From assembly GCA_002633025.1 (NCBI GenBank), contig NMRB01000078.1, forward strand, positions 471,550 through 535,549: DNA of 64,000 bases. Direction: 5' to 3'. The notes beneath the pieces are model-generated. The model saw nothing but the letters and a program-made list of their open reading frames with translations, made no database searches and was not told the DNA's origin. The position numbers were made by a program, and so were the translations under genes. Position 1 is the first letter of the stretch. The number at the start of each line of letters is the position of its first letter. Positions 56,433-64,000 of the stretch are shown in pieces. Source of the stretch: Notospermus geniculatus (Eukaryota; Nemertea; Pilidiophora; Heteronemertea; Lineidae).

Positions 56433-59212
56433 CTTTCCGTCCAATTCCATCAAGTTTTGTATTGTTAATAATGAAAAAATACTTAATTGTTATTTGTTGT
56501 AATCGCTAATAACTGTGACAATCACTCTCCCTCCACAGGGCGCCCCTAGCGGACCAGAGGAAGAAACTTTGCTAGTTCCTGTTTACCTCCACCATTAATG
56601 TTGACTAATAAAATGACCTTTTTCACGCAAAATGCCTCCGTTCTTTTAATGACCTGTACCACATTAAATTGCACTTCGTAGTAACCACGGACCCGTCACG
56701 GACCCGTTCCCCAACCTGGCCAACTTGTGTGGCAATGCGATGTTTCGTCACGACTGACAGTCGTGCAACGTCGTAGTCGCGCGTGACCTATTCCAAGTGC
56801 ATGCATCGCATAGGCCTACATACACTGGGCATAGTATACATTGACATGTACCAAACATACGGTTCTTAACTCAATTTCGTCTGACAAAGAAGTCGCATAC
56901 GATAAAAAATCATTAGAAATCTCGCCGCAAACGTTGCAAATTAAATAAGGTAAGATTGACAAAGAAGCCGCCGTGGTACATCCGTGCAATCTGATGATAG
57001 GACGGCAGACTTCCTACAGTTAATCCATCCATCAATTCAGAAGAGGATCAACGTTATCCTCTTCTTCCGGAATGATGAGAATGTTCTTGGTTCTTCTGGC
57101 TGGAACACTTTATAGAGGACACTTCGGCATGCTGGTCGCTCGTCGAACGGTATGTGATCCCCTTGTATGATCACTTTGAAATCAACAGCAGTGGAAGTTT
57201 TTAAAAACCTATCCTGACGCTGTTCGAAGTTCACCCATTGTTCAATCGGAACTTTTTGCTGATTCATAGTTTCGATAGCCCCCTCCATCTTGGATTTGCG
57301 GAGATGACGTCACTCCGTCCCCAACGTCTTCCGTTCCGTATTTTATTTAGACTCCACTGCAGTCGTTCGAAAGAATGGAGACTGTGGCGCTGTGAGGAGT
57401 TTTGATTTCATGCGTGCGCACTCTGGTGAGGCAAACCAAAACGTGATGTAATGTGATTGATCACGTGATCCTAATTTAGAAATTCAAGATGGCGGGGGCC
57501 GTCACGATGAATCAGTACTTCCAGTACGAAGGATCTTGATACAAAACTTCCGAGTCAGCAATCGAGTCCAGCGTGCTGATAGTCCCGTGGGTTGCAGCGT
57601 CTTCTGTGCATTGGTCGATAAACTACTGGACCAGTCATGCCAGTGGCATGCCGAGTGTGTAAAAATGCAAACTTACATTGTAGAACTCCCAGCAGAAACC
57701 GATCATCACAGTAAGTGCATCGGACTTTACAAAAAATCTAATACACAAATCATGACTCTCTGGCACCCGGGGCTGGGAGGTAAATGCGTCCCATATGCAA
57801 CCTGGTTAATCTGCGACTTATTCGGCAAACCATCGCGATATATTCCTCGGGACCCGATTTTGTCGCCCATTAGTGTCCTTTGCGTGGGAACAACAACAGC
57901 AACATCCCCCAAGGAATCTCCAAATGTCACAGCAATGATTGGGTAATCTTCGTCAACGCAGTCGGATCGTCTTCGTCAACTCGATCAAATTACTAATGCG
58001 GGAAACAAAACACTGGCCCCAGTCAAGACAAACATTGACGTAATGAAAGAAAAACAGAAAGGACACTGTCCGGCTTTGCTCTTACCATGGTAAATTAAGC
58101 CAAGATCAAAAGAATGCAACACAAGTCTTACGGAGATGTTATCAAACAGTCCGTATTTTGATTCCTAACATTTTTTTCTTTCGTCTTTCTCAGCTGCATG
58201 GTAATACTGATACCGCGGATAGAAAAAGTTGAGATGTTGGTGTGTGGGGTCATTCCGAGCCTGGTGATAAGGACGGGCTATCCATCTTGAATTCAAGTTT
58301 CTCTTTGTGGTGTCGGACTTTGACTACACAATGGTAAAACTGACAAGACCCAATAGCGCTCCAGATTACAAATCACTAGACCTGCGCAAGTTGTTGTTCA
58401 TTTCTCATATTTTCTTTCTGTGTTTCGCATTTCACTAGTTGAACAATATCGTAACAATTCAATGAGAAAGATAAATAGGTTTGTTTTCCGCCACTGCAAA
58501 CAATTCCGTCTCCAATGGTGGTCCGTATTTCCTGATTCCAGTCGTCAAACCGATAACTCTGTTTGTAATGTTCTTAACCATTACAAAACTCGAGTCGGAT
58601 TCCAATTAATATCTTTAAAAAACAATATAATGTTCTGGGAAGTTTTCCTAAGTGGAGAGCAAATCAATCCTCTCTGGATTAAAAAACAATCGCCTTTATC
58701 AAATAATATCAGCATTGTAAATTACCAGCAGCGACTCTCCCGTCAATATCCGATTATGATTGGTGTTCCTGCTTGAAAAATCAGCCCCGCCTTAATTTTA
58801 TTGTTGTTCGTTATTGGGATTTGAAAAACCTGCTAGTTTATTGCCAATAAACGTCACTGAAACGATAATCTTGGATTGCATTCAGGCGTTTTATCTGTGA
58901 ATCTCCGTCATAACTAAACTCTCGATATTGTTAAAATAAAGCTAAGTCATGCTGTGTGCAAGCGACATTCTGCTCAAGGTTGTGCGGACATGAAACCTAT
59001 TTTAGGGTTTGACCTGCCCCTGGTGAGAAGGCGAAACAACGCTTATGGAGCACTCTGATTGGTTCCCTCAGGGTTACAAGGCCTGTGGTTGGTTCCCTGA
59101 TGTTCACTGCTCCACCTTCTGTTATCATTCATACAGACGGGCCAAAGGTTGGTTGTGGAAAACTCTAGCAGGTTGGGAATCATCTGATTGCCGAGTCTAC
59201 GAGTTTCCCCCG
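56433..59212. other. Intergenic region after Hh-like 2; only doubtful ORFs
   Basis: I see no recognisable gene. Three open stretches stand out slightly: 57037-57288 on the minus strand (83 aa beginning MEGAIETMNQQ), 57536-57946 on the plus strand (136 aa, with a GTAAGT at 57711) and 58420-58776 on the plus strand (118 aa, ending YPIMIGVPA). None has a recognised domain or a convincing exon chain. AAGATGGCGG at about 57486 resembles a YY1-type promoter motif. Confidence 0.45.
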
Positions 59213-59563
59213 TCCACTAGGGCGCGGACAAGACGCGGAACGCAAATTTAGCAATTCCGCATTCATTCCGCAACCTCTCCGCATATTCTTGAAAGATTCC
59301 GTTCACTGTCTTTATCATTCCTAAGCAGTTCCCGGCATTTCCGCACGTTCGGGAGAGGGCGAAATTTCCGCATCCAAATTTTGATCGAGACCAAAATTTC
59401 GACGCGGAAATGAACTTCCCGACACCTTCGGCAACTTGTCTGCATTGTCGTGCGGACATCGTCAGGACATCCCGCCTTTCTGTAACACTTCTGCAAACGC
59501 TCCTGAAAGCTTCCGCGGTGCGGGCAGCTTCGCGAAGGCAAGCAGAAGCCACGCGGACTGTTT
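59213..59563. repeat. Relative of MITE 39755-40003, cut by the gap at 59564
   Basis: It begins GTCCACTAGGGCGCGGACAA and follows the reverse complement of 39755-40003 for over 150 bp (CGCATATTCTTGAAAGATTC etc.), then diverges. The right end is lost at the N. Confidence 0.7.
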
Positions 59564-59564
59564 N

Positions 59565-61629
59565 CCCCTTAACTCTCCCATTCTCATCCCTGGTCATAAC
59601 GGACAATCAGGTCCTTATGACTTTCGCCACTGTGATTTACAGCCACTCAGCAGACGACCCTTCCGCTTTTTCTTGTTTCCTTCCCAGTCATTTTGGCGCC
59701 ACTGTGGGAAGGGTTCCGGTCTACCATGTGCTTGGAAATTCTCGCGGTGGCTATCGGTCACCTACTTTTGGTCGTTCATCGATACCAACAAGCCGTCCTT
59801 GGTCTGCTTAAGGACTCGGTAGATGGATAGCCGACTGGCCCAGATTTGATCGATTACCAAACGGTGTAGTTACCGTGAAACTTGACTAAAGCCTCTCAGT
59901 TGACGGCCGGGTTGTTGATTATTGGTCATTTGTAATTAACAAACATCGACCGCTTTTGTCGACAATCTCTCGACAAGAAGCCAGCAAATAAAACCACAGC
60001 CACCGCAGTCCGTTGGAATCCACGGTGTTTGCCAAAGAGACGGAGGGATATCGTTCATAAACAATAAATCTCCCACCGAAAAGTGATAAGGTGTCGTCAG
60101 TTGACGCATGCGCATTACCATTTGGTTGGCAAGGGACTCGAGGATATTTTCTACAAAAAAACAACGCCGCATGCGCGAACTAGCCGGAAATCATCGCCAG
60201 GCCACTGGATGGGATCTCTTGATCTAAGACCACAGTTAAAAATAGATAAGGTCGCTGTGAAATATACAGCATTACAACTTCAGTCAGAACTTGTCATTGT
60301 ACACGGACTGCTCTGTAGAAAAAAAGTCATCCTTGAGGCTAACAGGCACTTAATTGGCCAGAGCAAAGCACCCGAACGCCCACACTTGTGTGGCAGGTAA
60401 CGACCTTTAGATGGGAGAAAAGTTTCTTCCAGCGCAGTATAATATCGCTGAGGTATCTGTTCAGATGTCAAAGGGACTTATGTTGGCACATATCAGGTTT
60501 AGGACCGGAGAAAAGCTTTGAAATTTGACGAGAAAGTACGGCCAGGAAGTTGTAAGACAGTTGCAGGATGACGTGTGTATAGTTTTTATTGAACGAATGA
60601 AGAAAACGCGCTTGAGCAGGAAACAGGTGAGTATGATGAGGGCATAACCTGCATGCATGGCCTGGCTCATGCATTCCAATGCATTTAGTGTGCATGCAGT
60701 GTACATTCATTCACTGGCCACTCCCTCGAAAGGCGATTTTGTCTATTAATAGAGTCCCGCCTCTTTTGGCCTAGAGTGAACTTGTTTCCAAAGGTATTTT
60801 AACCTGTGCAATGACTTCTTCGATTTCGATTTCGAAAGGTTGGTTGAATAGGCGTAAGTCGCGGTTGGAGCAACTTGGTACAATGTTTTGGCGGGCTATA
60901 AATTTCCAATACTCAATGTGCGGCAGACCATTGTCGGCGCACGAAGTGTGGAAGTTGTGGCCTGAACAGAAGTGACACTTTAGTAAGTACACGCCTGCCA
61001 TCCTCTAGAAATTAACCCACTCTATAATGCTCCATACTTTCTTCAGTTTGGAAGGAATAATGATGGTCTAGGCCTAGTCTTGTTCGAAGTGCCCGGTCCT
61101 TTTCCCCTCACACTCTGAGTCGTCGCATGTTTCCCTGCCATGCTCAATAAGGCAAATGCTTTCGACCTCGCGAGGCCGTCGTTCACCTTTCGGACGCCGC
61201 CATGGCATAAAAGAAACATCAGTGGTTCTCCCTAATGGCCGAGTTCCCGGTCTCCTATCGGTGTTCTGACATTCTCCTCGGGCCCTTTGACCTGTTCCAC
61301 GGCAGAGGGAGAGATACGATACCAGTTAATGATTTTACCCTCCCTCCCGAGGGGGAAGTAAACACAGCCGCGCCGGTGAGATACCCTGGATAATCGAATT
61401 TGCGACCTGTTCTGTAAACCGAATCCTGGATCGGCGACACTGGTGTCGCTTCAAAGAAATCACCTATGAAAAGATAAACAACAGAGTATTATTGGAGACC
61501 AGGAAAGGAGTCCGAATTAAGCTGGTCAAGTTTACTCATTTCACCATAGTAATAGGAGAAAGGAGCTGGGGAAGGGAGAAATTTGATCCGAAGTATTTGG
61601 GGAAAGGAGGGACTTCATTAAAAGTCTAT
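59565..61629. other. Contig with no supported gene
   Basis: One ORF on the minus strand, 60771-61001 (76 aa), has CHFCSGHNFHTSC, which resembles part of a RING/PHD-type zinc knuckle. It has no neighbours or splice context to support it. The rest shows short unrelated ORFs only. Confidence 0.4.
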
Positions 61630-61787
61630 AGATGAGTTTCGCTAGCCGCCATCTTGCCAAAATTAGGTCATCACCATGGGGATTTTCTTCCAGCGTGACA
61701 GATGATGGGTTCTCCCATCCCCCAGTGGGGGAAATCCCGATGGTGATGACCTAATTTTGGCAAGATGTCTGCTAGCGAAACTCGTCT
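61630..61787. repeat. 'CAGCCATCTTGCC' family MITE
   Basis: AGATGAGTTTCGCTAGCCGC...GCTAGCGAAACTCGTCT inverted ends, with the family core GGTTCTCCCATCCCCCAGTG. Confidence 0.8.
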
Positions 61788-62176
61788 AGGCATAGAACAA
61801 GGGAAGGGGAACCGATGGTCTGATAAGACATCCCTAGATGTTTCTGGTGCAAGGTAATCGCACTGAGATTGGCTGTAACGAACGACCTTGTTTTTTAGTT
61901 TTTGGCTACCGATGCAAATTATCCAACCAGTTCCTCAGTTAGCCGAGTCTTTCATCGCTGATATGCCTCCTTTCACATCATTTTTACGGATCCGCCCTCT
62001 ACACTTCACATGAAACTTCTAGCAACAGCAGCTGTTGCGATCCCCAGCCTTGGTAGGGTTCTTTCTTCTCCATCTCCTGGTGAAGTATCACCATAGTAAT
62101 AGGAGAAAGGAGCTGGGGAAGGGAGAAATTTGATCCGAAGTATTTGGGGAAAGGAGGGACTTCATTAAAAGTCTGT

Positions 62177-62970
62177 AGATGAGTTTCGCTAGCCGCCATC
62201 TTGCCAAAATGAGGTCATCACCATGGGGATTTTCTTCCAGCGTGACAGATGATTGGTTCTCCCCACACTCCTTCGCAGAGGTCAGTGCTCCACTACGTTT
62301 CGCTATACTGACTCTGCCAACATACGGCCGAACTATTTCCATATCCTCCGCGGCGGCCACGATTGGGCTGCCAGCACTGGAAACTCCAGTGAAAACGCTG
62401 AATTACAAGTGTTTTGGATGCCTCTCAACAATCCTTATTTTCTTTGGCCAGAAAGTTCAAACATTCAAGCTGTTTTGGTCTTAAAATCAACTGTTCATCG
62501 TATCTTTTCACACATCTCTCCAAAATCGGATCCACGCTGTCAAAACAGTAGCACGTGTCAATGTTTACAAACACGGAGATCATGTGCCGAGTATCTGGCC
62601 TCTGATTGGTCGAGCGCCGAGACGGCTCACGGCATTTGCTCGAAACTGCGCAAAGTAGTGCGCAAAATTCCTAACATCAAATTAATGTTTTCCTCCATAT
62701 TATCCCAGTTTGTGGCTATAGAATGAAATAATAACGATTATCAAAGTCATTGGATGCGTTTGACGCTAATATTTTAATCTGAAAAGTGTTTTTGCAAGAA
62801 CCTTGCAGAAGTGAAGAGGGCGTTTGTTTCCAGAGGCATTATTAGCGACCGCCATATTGTGGAGCGAAATGCATTCTGGGAACCAGTTTGGGTTCTCCCA
62901 TCCCCCAGTGGGGGAAATCCCCATGGTTATGACCTAATTTTGGCAAGATGGCGGCTAGCGAAACGCGTCT
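62177..62970. repeat. 'CAGCCATCTTGCC' family MITE interrupted by an insertion
   Basis: The left half (62177-62262) and right half (62891-62970) together match the 61630-61787 element. A 628-bp segment separates them. Confidence 0.75.
62263..62890. mobile_element. 628-bp insertion with 8-bp TSD GGTTCTCC
   Basis: GGTTCTCC occurs at 62255-62262 and 62891-62898 but only once in the uninterrupted MITE. The ends do not form clear inverted repeats, so the family is uncertain; the 8-bp duplication suggests hAT. Confidence 0.6.
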
Positions 62971-63256
62971 AGGCCTAGAGCAAGGGAAGGGGAACCGATG
63001 GTCTGACAAGACATCCCTGGGTTACTGTGTGCAAGGTAATCGCACTGAGATTGGCTGTAACGAACGACCTTGTTCTTTAGTTTTTGGCTACCGATTCACT
63101 GATATGCCTCCTTTCACATCATTTTTACGGATCCACCCTCTACACTTCACATGAAACTTCTAACAACAGCAGCTGTTGCGATCCCCAGCCTTGGTAGGGT
63201 TCTTTCTTCTCCATCTCCTGGTGAAGTGCACGCACCACTCAAAGCCATTATGTCGN

Positions 63257-64000
63257 TCAGCACTTGTTATAATATCACCAGAACTTTCATAATGCCACCA
63301 GCACTTGTATTAATAATATCGTCAGAACTTTCATAATGTCATCAGCACTTATTATATTAACATCAGAACTTTCATAATGTCACCAGGACTTGTAACGATA
63401 TCGTCAGAACTGGTCAAAACCAAGTGCGCTCAGAAACTAACCAGAACCCGAGAAACCGAACAGCACTCTTACAAACCGATCAGCACTTGCGCGCAGGACC
63501 AATCAGAAAAACGTGACCAACACATTTTGATGACGTCACTACTCGCCGCTTGAACTGGTATTAAAGGAGCACGGTATTGGTCATTTGACTGCCGACGTAG
63601 AGGGAGCCACCGTTTGACAGTAAGACAAATTACAAAAATGTGACCAATAAGCGTGTCAATCAATTCTCAAATGGAAGATTCCCGCTCATTTCTGACGGCA
63701 ACAAGGCCGCTGCGACGGCAACGAGCGCATCAAAACGACCAGTCTTGTGACAAATCCACAAAATTAATTAGTACACAATTCGAACCTACTCTATTGGCAG
63801 GGTCTCAATAGAATTCTGCAAGGCGTAAGTCGGGCGTATGCAGGGCCGTATTTAGCATGGTCGGGGGGGGGCAGAAAACCGGTTTTGTCGTTTTTTGCCC
63901 AAAATGCGCATGAAAATCACGTTTTTTGGTTCCTCGGGGCCCTAGCCCCCCCTAAATACGGTCCTGTTTTGCGTTTTACGCCCTGACTTCTGCTCAGCAA
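63257..64000. mobile_element. Left part of another foldback element copy
   Basis: It matches about 49700-50440 nearly base for base, including the nested CAGGG element. It begins at the N (63256) and runs off the window. Confidence 0.8.

Larger units (their letters stand above)
61546..63255. repeat. Direct duplication of a MITE-bearing segment
   Basis: AGTAATAGGAGAAAGGAGCT and the following roughly 80 bp up to the MITE occur at about 61546 and again at about 62094. The sequence after each MITE (AGCAAGGGAAGGGGAACCGA... to CTTGGTAGGGTTCTTTCTTC) is also repeated. Two tandem copies, or two haplotype fragments joined, would explain this. Confidence 0.6.

Noticed and set aside
58420-58776. 118-aa ORF as a possible mobile-element or viral-type protein
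   Set aside because: No domain, no flanking terminal repeats, and no neighbouring coding exons could be recognised.

Overview
The window looks like a marine invertebrate nuclear genome. It has intron-rich genes with GT-AG introns, very many short palindromic transposon remnants, 5S-rRNA-derived SINEs, frequent AGGCCT and TACATGTA words, and two highly divergent haplotypes. A deuterostome such as an echinoderm, hemichordate or lancelet seems most likely, but the sequence alone does not settle the phylum.

Structurally this is a scaffold of about ten contigs joined by 1-2 N bases (5868, 10639, 21503-21504, 25593, 31298, 32889, 45496, 59564, 63256). Large parts appear twice in the same order: 13915-25351 matches 32890-45495, 25770-31297 matches 45497-49697, 31299-32804 matches 52790-54268, and 9310-10638 matches 10640-12270. 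The matches start and stop exactly at N positions, so I read them as two haplotypes (A about 13.9-32.9 kb, B about 32.9-54.3 kb) placed end to end, not as true tandem duplicates.

The collapsed gene order is: (1) an intronless LRR receptor with a TIR-like tail (3256-5817, +); (2) a small secreted astacin-fold protein whose zinc and catalytic residues are all replaced (6761-10339, +, 5 exons); (3) a secreted 911-aa protein with a hedgehog-like module and a furin-type site (Hh-like 1, 12248-21104, -, 17 exons; haplotype-B copy 32890-41289 damaged); (4) a second LRR/TIR-like receptor (21973-24525, -; haplotype-B copy 42179-44675 broken); (5) Hh-like 2, a 953-aa paralogue of (3) in divergent orientation (complete in B, 46357-56375, +, 16 exons; partial in A, 26487-32626). 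From 56.4 to 64 kb I see only repeats and unconvincing ORFs.

The two Hh-like genes flank a receptor gene head to head and share almost every intron position. The Hh-like proteins are predicted to be secreted and basic-site processed, the astacin-like protein is predicted secreted and catalytically dead, and the LRR proteins are type I membrane receptors. A ligand/receptor or immune-recognition cluster is a reasonable but unproven reading. Haplotype B carries frameshifts or deletions in both the receptor and Hh-like 1, so the locus appears to segregate functional and broken alleles.
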